A DNA stretch of 64,000 nt from Candidatus Flexicrinis proximus (GCA_016712885.1 JADJQF010000011.1:310001-374000); one strand, 5' to 3'; counted from the first letter of the stretch, positions 26,421-35,999 are shown. A program made the numbers and translations. Notes: generated from the sequence alone by a model not told the origin.

Positions 26421-28264
26421 GGAACGAAAACGTTGGCCTGTGCAGGCGCATCAGGAGTCAGAGTCGTCACCCCGATACTGGTGTCGATAGTGCCGCTGCC
26501 GCCGATCAAGGCCCAGGCCTGATTCAAATAATTGCCGGGCGTGCTGGGAACATTTGCCTGATAGACAAGGGTGCGGCTGCCGCCGGCCGGGATCGTGAAT
26601 GGCCCATTCCATTGCAGCTTAGTCTGGCCACCGACCAGGGACTGAATAGGATTGCCATACGGCGACCCATTGAACTGTGTTGAATTCGCGACATAGGTCG
26701 CGCCTGCGGGCATGATGTCCAGAACGGTATCGATGTTGATGGACAGACTGCCACTGTTGGCAATGGTGATCGTGTAAGTCACCGTTCCGCCGTTAGCAAG
26801 GACCGTGGGGGAGACGCTCTTGCTGAGCAGCACGTTATTGGCGATCGGCTGCATTGTCGCGGGCGGGTTGGCGGCATCCGGCGCGGTGTACTTTATCTGT
26901 GTGCCGCTTGAAATGAAGTTGACTGGCGAGATTGCACCAGGAGCAGCAACCGTATTGACTGCCTTGAACAGGTAGGTCACGCGGTAACACATATTCGGCG
27001 TGGCCGGCGTCTGCACGTCCAGATCGTTAAAGTAGGTGTGTGTCGGCGCTGATGCGGGGACTGCCCCCGGAGGAGCGGCCGGACAGAGGGTGCCATTCCA
27101 GAAGTCGATCTTCACGTCGAATAACTGATAACTGTCAGCAGGCCAATTCGGCAGGGATGCCGGCGTAACCCGGAAATAGCGCGGCAGCGGCGTGCCGTCT
27201 ACGAGCTGGCTGCCATTGTTGGTTGTACCGGTTTCACCGACGACCGTCATGGTTACAATACCGCCGAGTTCCGGCGGCGTTGGGCCTGTCACAGCGGCGT
27301 TGATCTTGTTCGCGGCAGCCTTGATGGTGCTTTCTATGTCGGTGATAACATGCGCGTAGTCGCATATTTCAGGAGAGGCCGGACTGTCGTAGAAGATGTT
27401 GACTTCGACGCCCTGGTTCGTGTCGGTCTTGTTGCCGTTATCGGTCGCATCGGTCAGGAAGAAGTAAACGTTGGTTGTTTCGCCTGGGGCCATATTGCCA
27501 ACGTAATACAAACCATCTTCGGTCGGCGCAAGCGTGACTTCTCCGGCAGCCAGCACTAACGAGACCCACACGTCGTGGGCCACCAGGCCAAAGTTGCGGA
27601 CTGAGTAACCGACGTAGAGTGACGGCCGGGCAACATCCGAACCAGATGCCGTACCTTCCATATAGAAGCCGTCCCACAATGGGGCGACGACCCGCACATC
27701 TTCAGTTGTACACAGGGCTTGGATATCGATCGCGGCCTGGCGTTCGATGACGTCCACAATCGTGGGACGCTCGTCGGGTGTTTCGCTGGGCAGCGTCGGC
27801 TCTTTCGCAGGCGGGGTGGCGGTATTGGCTAAGGCGGCGGTCGGAACGGGTGTATTGGTATGCACGTCCGTCGGAACCGGGGTGTTGGTCGCCGTGTCGG
27901 CGGGAACGGGCGTATTTGTGGCAGGAGGGATCGGGGTGTTGGTCGGCTGCGGTACGGCTGTAGGGACGGCCGTGGGCAGCGGTGTGCTGGTGGGCTCAGG
28001 TGTATTGGTGGACGCACATGCGCCCAGATAGTCCGATTCGTGTCCGGGCCGTGGCGACCCGTCTTCATTCAGGTGTCCACCGGGGCCAAATACGGCCTGA
28101 TAGGGGAGAGTCAGTGTGACTTGCCCGTGATGGCAGATCGTGACTTCATTTGCGGGCTGCGCCACGAGGATAAACACCGAGATACTGCCCAGGATATATA
28201 GCAGTGCAATACTGCCCACGAACCGCAGTCTTGGGTGTTGAAGCATGCGCCGCACAATTGTCAT
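25412..28264 (-). CDS. N-terminal part of a broken Thr-Pro-repeat surface protein
   Basis: From the ATG at 28264 the protein begins with a membrane/signal helix (RFVGSIALLYILGSISVFIL). A CHHG...GHL...LGAC domain follows, then a first Thr-Pro linker, a ~330-residue extracellular region and a DUF11-type domain (LLSKSVSPTVLANGGTVTY). The 42-bp repeat array then begins. The frame is lost over about 200 bp near 25790-25990, recovered, and ends at 25412 in out-of-frame sequence after an extra G near 25447. Flanking segments at 28264 and 24040 are in the same frame, so the indels largely compensate. With the propeller at 22831-24066 this forms one surface protein. Whether the breaks are real or assembly errors cannot be told here. 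Confidence 0.75.
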   Translation of the reverse strand: MTIVRRMLQHPRLRFVGSIALLYILGSISVFILVAQPANEVTICHHGQVTLTLPYQAVFGPGGHLNEDGSPRPGHESDYLGACASTNTPEPTSTPLPTAVPTAVPQPTNTPIPPATNTPVPADTATNTPVPTDVHTNTPVPTAALANTATPPAKEPTLPSETPDERPTIVDVIERQAAIDIQALCTTEDVRVVAPLWDGFYMEGTASGSDVARPSLYVGYSVRNFGLVAHDVWVSLVLAAGEVTLAPTEDGLYYVGNMAPGETTNVYFFLTDATDNGNKTDTNQGVEVNIFYDSPASPEICDYAHVITDIESTIKAAANKINAAVTGPTPPELGGIVTMTVVGETGTTNNGSQLVDGTPLPRYFRVTPASLPNWPADSYQLFDVKIDFWNGTLCPAAPPGAVPASAPTHTYFNDLDVQTPATPNMCYRVTYLFKAVNTVAAPGAISPVNFISSGTQIKYTAPDAANPPATMQPIANNVLLSKSVSPTVLANGGTVTYTITIANSGSLSINIDTVLDIMPAGATYVANSTQFNGSPYGNPIQSLVGGQTKLQWNGPFTIPAGGSRTLVYQANVPSTPGNYLNQAWALIGGSGTIDTSIGVTTLTPDAPAQANVFVPSNTPTNTPTFTPSFTFTPSNTPTFTPTDTPTQTFTPSNTPTDTPTQTFTPSNTPTDTPTQTFTPSNTPTDTPTPTFTPSNTPTDTPTQTFTPSNTPTDTPTQTFTPSNTPTDTPTQTFTPSNTPTDTPTQTFTPSNTPPTPDRHPADLHAVEYADTPPRPSRRPIRRLIRRRRPSRRPIRRLIRRPRPSRRPIRRPILRPRPLRRRIHRPIPDANLTPSNTPTDTPTQTFTPSNTPTDTPTQTFTPSNTPTDTPTQTFTPSNTPTDTPTQTFTPSNTPTDTPTQTFTPSNTPTDTPTQTFTPSNTPTDTPTQTFTPSNTPTDTPDANLYAVQYAD

Positions 28265-28551
28265 TTGCACTACCCTGGATACCAACCACTGCCCGACTGA
28301 AAGACTTACTGGCGTGCAATATGAACAACTCAAATAAGCAAGAGTGTCGCCTTTGCTGCTGACTGGTTACACCGTAATTAATTCCGAAACGTCGCAATTT
28401 CTATTGTACGGATTTTGTCAGGGATTTGCGTAAAGGTATCGCGACTAGCGGTTGATTCGACGTTGAATAACCCGGCGGTGCTGCCGTAAGGCCCCGCAAA
28501 CTCGAACTATGCAGAAATTGTGAGGTGAGAGAAAGAGGAAAGCGCGGTGTA

Positions 28552-28596
28552 CGCTGCCGCCCCAGGTTCCAATGTCTCGAACCTGGGACGGCAGCG
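28552..28596 (-). terminator. stem-loop after the TadG-like gene
   Basis: A long inverted repeat lies 12 bases beyond the stop at 28608: CGCTGCCG and CCCAGGTTC pair with GAACCTGGG and CGGCAGCG, 17 pairs with one mismatch and a 9-base loop. No clear T-run follows on the minus strand, so it may act as a weak terminator or an mRNA end. The rest of the 343-bp spacer (28265-28607) shows no gene. Confidence 0.55.
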
Positions 28597-28607
28597 CAAA
28601 TGACAAA

Positions 28608-29882
28608 CTAATCGGCGATTGAGACCCGCGGAGGCTGGGGCGGGAACAGTGTCGGGTCACGGATGATGTCGGAGTCGGACCCGGAGAGCGATACGCGCCA
28701 ACCCACCAGCGCGCCTTTATAGAAACCATCGCTGAAACTTCCGCTGATGCCGCCATTGGGGGCGAACAGAACGCCAGTCGCGTTGATATTGTTCGTGGAG
28801 AAGTCGATCGCGTCGTTTGAGGATGAGCAGTTGCTGCTCTGTGTCCCAAACTCGCTATAGAACAGGAAACCGACCGATGGGATGTCGTTATCGTTGAGCG
28901 TGAGCAGCGGCTCGTAGTACTTCATTTCGCTGTTCGGGCTGATCACGTTGATCTTGCCGGTCGCAACGACGGTCAGGCCGATGGTATTGTCGACGGTGAT
29001 CTGGCGCAGGGTAACGTCGCCCTCGACCATGTGGAAGCCGCTGACGTTATCGGTCTGGTTCTCAACCCAGTCGCCGGTATGGTGGGTCTTCTGACCTTCC
29101 GGTAGCGCTTCCCAGATCAGACCGCCGGGGCGATAGTCGTCCATGTCGACCCAATCGAACGGGTTGTCACGCGGCTCCACACCTGGAGTGTAGGTACTCG
29201 GCGGCACAAAGGTCACCTTGTCAGAGTAATTGGGCGGGTCGAAAGTGGTCACGGTCCCGGCGTTGCCGTCGACGACGATCCCATTGCCGGAGCCCGTCTG
29301 CTTGGTGTCGGCGTTGCTGAACAGGTCGCCGATGATGTTCTGGTTTGCGCCGGAAATTTCAACGACGCCATTCTGATTGCAGCCGTTGCTGATGCCGAAG
29401 ATAGCACCCACCGAACTGCTGTCGAAGGCCTCGCGGCAGAAGCCGGTTGCGTCGGTGGTAATCCACAGGGGATTCGGGTAGACAAGGTGGATGAAGTAGG
29501 ACGGCTTGAACGCCTGAATCTGAACATTGATATAGTCAGAATCGCCGGCACCGGTGCCGCTGGCCGGCGGATTGGTGACCGTGACGATGTTCTGGGTGCC
29601 GTCGTTGTTGAAGCCGTTGCGGCTGGCCGTATTGAGACCGGCTTCGACAAGATCGCCATCGGTGCAGCGCGCATAGGCCGCCGCCAGGGTCGAAGCGTCT
29701 GTGGCGTTGCGCGCGTCGCGGTACAGGAACAGGATCCCGCCGCCGTCGACTGAAAGCCCGAGGATCGCTAACAGACCGACCATGATGAACGCAATCAGGA
29801 CGATTGCCTGGCCACTCTCTGGCGATTTTTCCCCGCGTGAGAGCGGGTGCCGCAGTTGTGGTTTGACTGGTTTGCGATACAT
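28608..29882 (-). CDS. TadG-like secreted protein
   Basis: A 424-residue protein with the N-terminal signature of Tad pilus-associated TadG/RcpC-like proteins: ESGQAIVLIAFIMVGLLAILGLSVDGGGILFLYRDARNATDASTLAAA, i.e. a charged N-terminus, one membrane helix and the small-residue helix that follows. The large remainder is Asn/Gly/Ser-rich with ISGANQNIIG and VTVDNTIGLTVVATGKINV patterns that resemble beta-helix or bactofilin-like repeats. It is 26 bp downstream of a TadE-like gene and probably co-transcribed. No enzymatic motif is seen. Confidence 0.78.
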   Translation of the reverse strand: MYRKPVKPQLRHPLSRGEKSPESGQAIVLIAFIMVGLLAILGLSVDGGGILFLYRDARNATDASTLAAAYARCTDGDLVEAGLNTASRNGFNNDGTQNIVTVTNPPASGTGAGDSDYINVQIQAFKPSYFIHLVYPNPLWITTDATGFCREAFDSSSVGAIFGISNGCNQNGVVEISGANQNIIGDLFSNADTKQTGSGNGIVVDGNAGTVTTFDPPNYSDKVTFVPPSTYTPGVEPRDNPFDWVDMDDYRPGGLIWEALPEGQKTHHTGDWVENQTDNVSGFHMVEGDVTLRQITVDNTIGLTVVATGKINVISPNSEMKYYEPLLTLNDNDIPSVGFLFYSEFGTQSSNCSSSNDAIDFSTNNINATGVLFAPNGGISGSFSDGFYKGALVGWRVSLSGSDSDIIRDPTLFPPQPPRVSIAD

Positions 29883-29908
29883 GCGATTTGACTCCTGATC
29901 GGTTCGGG

Positions 29909-32455
29909 TTAGCGGTTGTAGAGGATGGTCATCGTGGCCTGGCCGACCTTGATGTATCCGTTGTCGTTGGTGTTGAGCATGATGAAGAAGGTCTCGTTGC
30001 CAATATCACCGCCGAAGCCGTTGCTCTGGCCGCCAATCGTGACCACGAACGTCCTTGTGGTTACGCCGGGCAGGAACACCATTTCAGTCCCGACGATCTG
30101 CTCATAGTCGTTGTCTGCCAGCGTGGCTGCGCCCGGAGGGGTGCCGTCGGCGGTGCGATAGCGGATGCGGGTCGTTTCGACCGATGGCTTGTCGAGCTTG
30201 AGCGTAACGATCATGCTGACCGACTTGTTGTGGCGGCGATCCTGCGTGACACTTGCGGCCAGCACCGAAATACCGATCGGGTTGTTGGGCAGCGTGCCGT
30301 TGTTAAGCTCGAAGTCGTCGCGCTTACCATCAAGATCCGTGTCCTGTACGAGGGGATCGGTGGTCTTGAGCGGATTGAGCGGGAAGGCAAACATTTCGGC
30401 CCAATCAGTGAGCGTATCGCCATCGGTATCTGCTTTGTTCGGGTCGGTCCCGTACAGATTCACTTCGGACCCGTCGTTGAGCTGGTCGTCGTCGGTGTCG
30501 GAGTCGGTCGGGACAGTCAGTGTTTCGTAAATCTCGACGAAGTCGGACAGGCCATCGCTATCGGTATCGGCCATGAGCGGGTTGGTCCCACGCAGATTGA
30601 CTTCCTCGCCGTCATTCAGGCCGTCGTCATCGGTGTCTGCGTCCATCGGGAGGGTGCCAAGCGTCAGCTCGACACTATCGTTCAGGCCGTCGTCATCGGA
30701 GTCGGGATCGTTCGGATTGGTGCCGTGGATCAGGATTTCGGCGGGGTCCAGCAGACCATCACCGTCGCTGTCCTGAAGATTCGGATTGGTGCCGTAGACA
30801 TTGACTTCCTGACCATCGCTCAGTCCGTCGCCATCGGTGTCGTAAATCTTCGGATTGCTGGTCGGGCCGCCAATACCATACTGTTCTTCGCCGTCGGTGC
30901 GGCCGTCGCCATCAGTATCCGGATTGTTTCCGTTGGTTCCGAAAAGGCGTTCATCCTGATTATTGATGCCATCGCCATCGGGGTCGTCAAGCGGACCAAA
31001 GCCGAGATGACCAAACGTGCTGATTTCCCAGATGTCGGGCAAACCGTCATCGTCACTGTCAGGATCGATGCTGCCGCCGCCGTTGCACATTTCGGAGTCC
31101 AGCGCGGGCGGGAAGGTGCTGACCAAAACCGGCGACGTGCCGCAGACGATTTCATCGCCGTCATTCACACCGTCGCCGTCCGTGTCCGGGTTCAACGGGT
31201 CTGAGCCATACAGGTTGACCTCATCGCCATCGGTCAGGTTGTCGTCGTCGGTATCGATGTCGTTGGGATTGGTGACGCGCAGCACTTCCTCATAATCGCT
31301 GAGGTTGTCGCCATCGGTGTCGTAGGCATCCGGCCGCGTGAAGTAGGTATTGACCTCTTCGCCATCAAGAAGGACATCGTTGTCGGTATCCGCATCAATC
31401 GCGCTGGTGTTATAGGTTCCGGCGACTTCGACGGGATCGCTGAGAATGTCGCCGTCGGTGTCCGCCAGGATCGGACTGGTTCCGTGTACGACGACTTCCT
31501 GATAGTCGCTCAACGTGTCGCTGTCCGTATCGGCCAGATTCGGATCGCTGCCCAGGCCGACTTCTTCTGCATCGAAGATGCCGTCGCCATCGGTATCCGG
31601 GTTATTAGGATCGGTACCGTAGACGTTGACTTCGTCGCCATCGCTCAGGGTGTCGCCGTCGGTGTCGACTACAAGCGGGTTCGTCCCGTAAGTGATGACT
31701 TCTTCATAGTCCGTCAATCCATCATCGTCGGTATCGACGTCGGTGCCGTCCGTATTATAGAGATAGGCTTCCTCAGCATCATCCAGGCCGTCGCCGTCGG
31801 TGTCCTGAAGGTCGATCGGATTGGTGCCGCGCGCTTCTTCGCAGCCATTGTTGCAGCCGTCCCCGTCCGGGTCGCCGGTTGCGATCGCCGACAGGTCGCC
31901 GAACCACGAAATCTCCCAGGCATCGTCAAGGCCGTCGTAGTCGGTATCCGTAATGTCATCGGAACCGAGCTCCAGCGACTTGATAATGGTGCGGCGGGCC
32001 GTAAAGGCGATATTCAGATCGGGAACCAGACCGCTGACGAACGGGGTGATGAACTGGATACGCGCGGAAGAGACGATTTCGAGAATGTCGCCGTTGACGA
32101 GCAGGTCTGCCGAGACGGTGTCGCAGTCGAAACTGGTGTTACCGTAGTCGTTGGCCTTGTGATAGGTGATGGTGAGCGTTTGATTGTCAGCAAACAGGAT
32201 ATCGTTGGCCGCGTCGATCATGCCTTCGCAGTCCAGATAGCGCGTGGGTTGACCTGGGATGGTCGCGAACCCGGCGACTTCAGCAAAGCGGGCTGCATTG
32301 CGCAGCGCGCTGAGGCTTTGCACGTAGGTGACGGCAACCTGGCCGAAATCGATAATGCCGGTGATGACCAACAGCAGAACTGGCAGGATCAGGCCAAACT
32401 CTACCAGAGCCTGACCCGCGGTTTTTGGACGGCGAACGCGTTGTGGTTGGGCCAT
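29909..32455 (-). CDS. TadE-like protein fused to thrombospondin type 3 repeats and a Calx-beta-like domain
   Basis: An 848-residue protein in three parts. Residues 1-60 are a TadE-type N-terminus (AGQALVEFGLILPVLLLVITG, then a helix with ALRNAARFAEVAG). After a ~110-residue region come about twenty calcium-binding thrombospondin type 3-like repeats (DTDGDGLSDGEEV.. type) over some 550 residues. The last ~120 residues (TTRIRYRTADGTPPG, MVFLPGVTTRTFVVTI, NETFFIMLN) look like a Calx-beta domain. The result would be a membrane-anchored or pilus-associated stiff calcium-bound stalk with an adhesive tip. It lies 2 bp downstream of another TadE-like gene. Confidence 0.85.
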   Translation of the reverse strand: MAQPQRVRRPKTAGQALVEFGLILPVLLLVITGIIDFGQVAVTYVQSLSALRNAARFAEVAGFATIPGQPTRYLDCEGMIDAANDILFADNQTLTITYHKANDYGNTSFDCDTVSADLLVNGDILEIVSSARIQFITPFVSGLVPDLNIAFTARRTIIKSLELGSDDITDTDYDGLDDAWEISWFGDLSAIATGDPDGDGCNNGCEEARGTNPIDLQDTDGDGLDDAEEAYLYNTDGTDVDTDDDGLTDYEEVITYGTNPLVVDTDGDTLSDGDEVNVYGTDPNNPDTDGDGIFDAEEVGLGSDPNLADTDSDTLSDYQEVVVHGTSPILADTDGDILSDPVEVAGTYNTSAIDADTDNDVLLDGEEVNTYFTRPDAYDTDGDNLSDYEEVLRVTNPNDIDTDDDNLTDGDEVNLYGSDPLNPDTDGDGVNDGDEIVCGTSPVLVSTFPPALDSEMCNGGGSIDPDSDDDGLPDIWEISTFGHLGFGPLDDPDGDGINNQDERLFGTNGNNPDTDGDGRTDGEEQYGIGGPTSNPKIYDTDGDGLSDGQEVNVYGTNPNLQDSDGDGLLDPAEILIHGTNPNDPDSDDDGLNDSVELTLGTLPMDADTDDDGLNDGEEVNLRGTNPLMADTDSDGLSDFVEIYETLTVPTDSDTDDDQLNDGSEVNLYGTDPNKADTDGDTLTDWAEMFAFPLNPLKTTDPLVQDTDLDGKRDDFELNNGTLPNNPIGISVLAASVTQDRRHNKSVSMIVTLKLDKPSVETTRIRYRTADGTPPGAATLADNDYEQIVGTEMVFLPGVTTRTFVVTIGGQSNGFGGDIGNETFFIMLNTNDNGYIKVGQATMTILYNR

Positions 32456-32457
32456 GG

Positions 32458-32925
32458 CTAATTCACCTTTTCCGTAATAATGATGTGGCTTGCTGTGCTG
32501 GTCAGAGTGATGTGGTTCGTGCCGAGGATCGGCGGAAGGAAGGGCGTTACAAGCGGCAGACGATAGGTGATCGTTACGGTAACCGGATCGCCGACCGCAA
32601 ACCCGGAACGAGAGACGGTGATCTCTGCGTTGTCCCAGTTGATATCGCCGCTGCTGGCGTTCTGCGCCCGGAAGAAGGCATTGTTCGGATCGTCGCAGCC
32701 GGTATCCGACCCATCACTCACTGCTTCCTGGCAGCCAGGGCGGATCGACAGGAAAGTGGCGCCTTCATTGGCAGCGTCTTCGATGGCGATATACGCGAAG
32801 TAGGCGCGACCAAAGTCCACAAGTCCCGAAAAGATGACCAGGAGTACAATCATTCCAATCGCGACTTCGACGAGACTTTGCCCGGCTTCTGCATTGTTCC
32901 TGCGATCTATCGGCGAAGTGTTCAT
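32458..32925 (-). CDS. TadE-like pseudopilin protein
   Basis: A 155-residue protein with the TadE-type start AEAGQSLVEVAIGMIVLLVI (charged N-terminus, Gly-Gln-Ser-Leu-Val-Glu, one hydrophobic helix). FGRAYFAYIAIEDAANEGA follows, then a small soluble domain with two cysteines and DPVTVTITYRLPL. Such proteins are minor pilins or surface proteins of Tad/Flp systems. It is the first gene of a three-gene run that continues with the TSP3-stalk and TadG-like proteins. No Tad ATPase, prepilin peptidase or secretin gene is in the window, so the assembly machine must be elsewhere. Confidence 0.85.
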   Translation of the reverse strand: MNTSPIDRRNNAEAGQSLVEVAIGMIVLLVIFSGLVDFGRAYFAYIAIEDAANEGATFLSIRPGCQEAVSDGSDTGCDDPNNAFFRAQNASSGDINWDNAEITVSRSGFAVGDPVTVTITYRLPLVTPFLPPILGTNHITLTSTASHIIITEKVN

Positions 32926-33087
32926 TTACCCTCTGCTGCTCAGAACTGCCTGGTGTGGTGTGTAGTTGCCAGATAAACCGCGAGAAGACGCCCAATGTTG
33001 CATTGAGGAATTTGCACAAAATCAATACAAACATTCGCATGTGTTGAACGGTTTAGGATTCAATTGCGAAGATAGGAGTCGTATCTA

Positions 33088-35709
33088 ATGATTCGTAAGC
33101 TGCTGGTCGTCATAATGGCGCTGTTTGTTGCGATAGGTTCGTCCGCACAAGCCCCAGATGATTCGCGCGGCACGCCAAAAGGCCCGCGACGTGTTTTTCC
33201 GGTTCAGCCGCGGGCGGGGGTTCCGCGCACGCCTCCTGCAAACGATGCGTTCGCATCGCCCACAGTGATCACACCAACACTGCCTTACACCGATACGGTC
33301 GTGGATTTCGATCAAGCGACCGGCGAGGTCGATGAGCCCCTCGACTGCTTCACGGACACGATCAGCGTGTGGTATTCGCTGACACCCACCGAGAACATGG
33401 TGATTACGCTGAATACCGAGGGTTCGAGTTTCGACACGGTGCTGGCGGTGTACACCGGCGCGGCACTGGCAACCCTGACCAGCGAACGCTGCAATGACGA
33501 TTTCAGCGTTGTTGTGGACGCCGGATTTTCGTCGACCATAACCGGCCTCAGCGTCAGCGCTGGCACCACGTACATGATCCGGATCGGGGCGTTCGACAAT
33601 GGGCTGCTCCTCGCCGGTGACAGCTCGATCCTGAACATCAAACCGACGCCAGCGGCCGCGGCACTCACCGTGAACAGCACGGTCGACGCCGTAGACGCGA
33701 ACATCGGTGACGGTGTGTGTGCCACCAGCGGGGCGGTCTGCACCTTACGGGCCGCGATCAACGAGGCGAATGCCAGCCAGCCCGGTAGCACCATCGCCGT
33801 GCCCGCCGGAACTTATTTGGTCACGATCAATGCACCTGTCGATCCGGGTAACCCCAATGCCCTACTCTATGAAGATGCGGCCATCAACGGTGATCTGGAT
33901 CTGGTGTCCAGCGTGACCATAACCGGTGCCGGAGCGCAGACGACCATTGTTGACGGTGGCGCGCTTGATACCGTGATGGAGTTCTTCACCGGGGCGAACG
34001 TGACGCTCAGCGGCGTCACCATCCGGAATGGCAGCCGGCCCGGTAACCAATCTGCGGGAGGCGGGTTGCGAATCAATGAAACGGCTGTGGTGACCGCCAA
34101 CTCAATCTGGATTACAGACAATGACGCAGTGTTCGGCGGGGGCCTGACCGTCGAGGGTGGCACACTCACTTTGACCAACAGCGCGATTACCGGAAACACT
34201 GCCACGGGAAAGACGTTCATCAATGACCCGGATCCGAACTCGTACATCGCCGGTAACGGCGGCGGCATCGAAGTGCGCGACAGCCTGGGCGTGGACGCGA
34301 CCATAACACTGACGAATGTCACGATCAGCGGCAATTCGGCTGTAGCGCCGGATGCATCAGTAACGTCCAAAGGCGGCGGAGTCTATTTCGGGCTGCCGCA
34401 GCCGTCCACCAATCTGAGTGTCGCACTGAACAATGTCACAATTGCCGTCAATACCGCGGCGCGCGGCGGCGGCATCTTCTCGGATATGGTGGCGCCTGAT
34501 ATCGAGCTTGATAACACGCTGATCGCCGACAACACCGCGCCGACCAATCCCGACTGCAAAGGCGACATCGGCTCGACAGGGTCTAACTTTGTCGAAGCCG
34601 AGACCGGCTGTATCACGGTTGCCGGTGACCTCGTTGGGCAGCTGCCGTTCCTTGATCCGTTGAAACTGAACGCGCCAGGCTCAACACCGACTCAACTCAT
34701 TCGTAATGCAAGCCCGGCCCGTGAGAATGGCGACCCGGCGACGTGCGCTTCGACCGATCAGCGCGGGATCACCCGTCCGCAGGGACCAGTCTGCGACATC
34801 GGCGCCATGGAGGCGGTCAGCGCTGTTCCAGGGTCATTTGGACTGATTGATCCTGCGGAGAATACCATAATCCCGTCGTCCACCGGTCTTGCGGAACTCT
34901 CGTGGGCTGTGTCGAGCAACGCCCTCTACTATGTGGTCTCGCTGGATAATATCTCTGGCAGTTCGCCGGTCAACGTGTTTGTAACTACGGTGGCGGCTAA
35001 CGTGGCCTGTACGACGGAATGCTCGATCGATTTTACCCAGCCGCTGGCCGACGGTTTCTATCGCTACAGTGTTGCAGCGCACAACGACTCAGCCACTACT
35101 CCGGCATCCCCGACCCACATCTTCCAGGTCGACAGCGTTGCCGGACTGCCAAGTCTGATCGCCAATGGTGGTTTCGAGGCGCTCGCGAGCAAGGGGCAGC
35201 CTGCCAGCTGGAAGTTCGTCTACCTGTCCGATGACAAACGCAAGTGCAATACGGTCGATGTGACTGTGGCTTACGAGGGCAGTTGTTCGTATCTATTCAA
35301 GGGGTCAAAGCACGAAAAAATGATCCTGAAGCAGAAGATCGACCGGACCGGCTTGACGATTGTCCCTGGCGACAAATTCCGCCTGACATTCTTTGCCAGT
35401 GCGGGCGGCACTGTCGTCGCGAAGGCGCAACTCAAGGTGGTTTATACCAAAGCGTCGCTCACGACCAGCAAGCTGAAGATCACAATTCCAATCGGTAACA
35501 AGACCTATGTGCCGTATATCGGTGACGTGACTGTAACCGACTCGCGGGTGGATCGAGTGATCGTTCAGTTCAACAACAGTTCCGCCAGCGGTAAGTGGTA
35601 CTTGGATCAGGTGCGCGTAGTGTATCTGTCGTCTGTGCCGCGCAACACACGTGACGAAGGCCTCTTGCCTCCTCCGCCTGCACCGAACGGATTCCGCGGC
35701 CAGAACTAG
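33088..35709 (+). CDS. secreted beta-helix protein with CSLREAI-like motif
   Basis: An 873-residue exported protein transcribed away from the Tad-like genes. A signal peptide (MIRKLLVVIMALFVAIGSSA) is followed by a PPC-like domain (NDAFASPTVITPTLPYTDTV, VWYSLTPTENMVITL). A GVCATSGAVCTLRAAINEAN segment, the usual entry to this type of right-handed beta-helix, then leads to some 300 residues of coils rich in ITLTNVTISGNSA and NSAITGNTATG. The end has an Ig-like part and a C-terminal jelly-roll-like domain (IANGGFEALASKGQPASWKF). GGAG lies before the ATG. It is probably a surface or secreted adhesin; no anchor was recognised. Confidence 0.85.
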   Translation: MIRKLLVVIMALFVAIGSSAQAPDDSRGTPKGPRRVFPVQPRAGVPRTPPANDAFASPTVITPTLPYTDTVVDFDQATGEVDEPLDCFTDTISVWYSLTPTENMVITLNTEGSSFDTVLAVYTGAALATLTSERCNDDFSVVVDAGFSSTITGLSVSAGTTYMIRIGAFDNGLLLAGDSSILNIKPTPAAAALTVNSTVDAVDANIGDGVCATSGAVCTLRAAINEANASQPGSTIAVPAGTYLVTINAPVDPGNPNALLYEDAAINGDLDLVSSVTITGAGAQTTIVDGGALDTVMEFFTGANVTLSGVTIRNGSRPGNQSAGGGLRINETAVVTANSIWITDNDAVFGGGLTVEGGTLTLTNSAITGNTATGKTFINDPDPNSYIAGNGGGIEVRDSLGVDATITLTNVTISGNSAVAPDASVTSKGGGVYFGLPQPSTNLSVALNNVTIAVNTAARGGGIFSDMVAPDIELDNTLIADNTAPTNPDCKGDIGSTGSNFVEAETGCITVAGDLVGQLPFLDPLKLNAPGSTPTQLIRNASPARENGDPATCASTDQRGITRPQGPVCDIGAMEAVSAVPGSFGLIDPAENTIIPSSTGLAELSWAVSSNALYYVVSLDNISGSSPVNVFVTTVAANVACTTECSIDFTQPLADGFYRYSVAAHNDSATTPASPTHIFQVDSVAGLPSLIANGGFEALASKGQPASWKFVYLSDDKRKCNTVDVTVAYEGSCSYLFKGSKHEKMILKQKIDRTGLTIVPGDKFRLTFFASAGGTVVAKAQLKVVYTKASLTTSKLKITIPIGNKTYVPYIGDVTVTDSRVDRVIVQFNNSSASGKWYLDQVRVVYLSSVPRNTRDEGLLPPPPAPNGFRGQN

Positions 35710-35726
35710 GGCTGACACTGACCTGG

Positions 35727-35783
35727 ACACCTCCGCAGCGATGCAAGCCCAATCGGACTTGCATCGCTGCGGAGGTGTTTTGT
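35727..35783 (+). terminator. strong intrinsic terminator of the beta-helix gene
   Basis: A perfect 21-bp stem (35727-35747 pairs with 35758-35778) with a 10-base loop, followed by TTTGTTTA, begins 18 bases after the stop codon. The stem is unusually long for a bacterial terminator. Confidence 0.9.
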
Positions 35784-35999
35784 TTACGCGCGACATTCGC
35801 CGCGACCGGGCCGACCTCACGCGTAAGGGAAATCCCCACTGCTAGGCACTCTCGGTCTCAGCATCGCGGCTACAGCGTCGGATTGGTAGGGGTGTTCCGG
35901 GCCTTGGGGGCCTCTGACTCTGCTGGCGCCCAGCCCACCTGCTCTGCGCTTGGCCCGGTATCCAGCCGCCAGGGCTTGTATTCCTCCGGTGCTGCGGGA

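Noticed and set aside
24003..26683. Long plus-strand open frames reading VGVSVGVLDGVKVW repeats
   Set aside because: They are the reverse strand of the 42-bp Thr-Pro array. The unit length is a multiple of three, so the opposite strand stays open. No signal peptide, start context or known repeat supports them.
29888..32461. Two long plus-strand frames (438 and 325 codons) opposite the thrombospondin-type repeats
   Set aside because: The minus-strand DTDGDG repeats are a clear calcium-binding protein, and the plus frames only mirror its codon periodicity.
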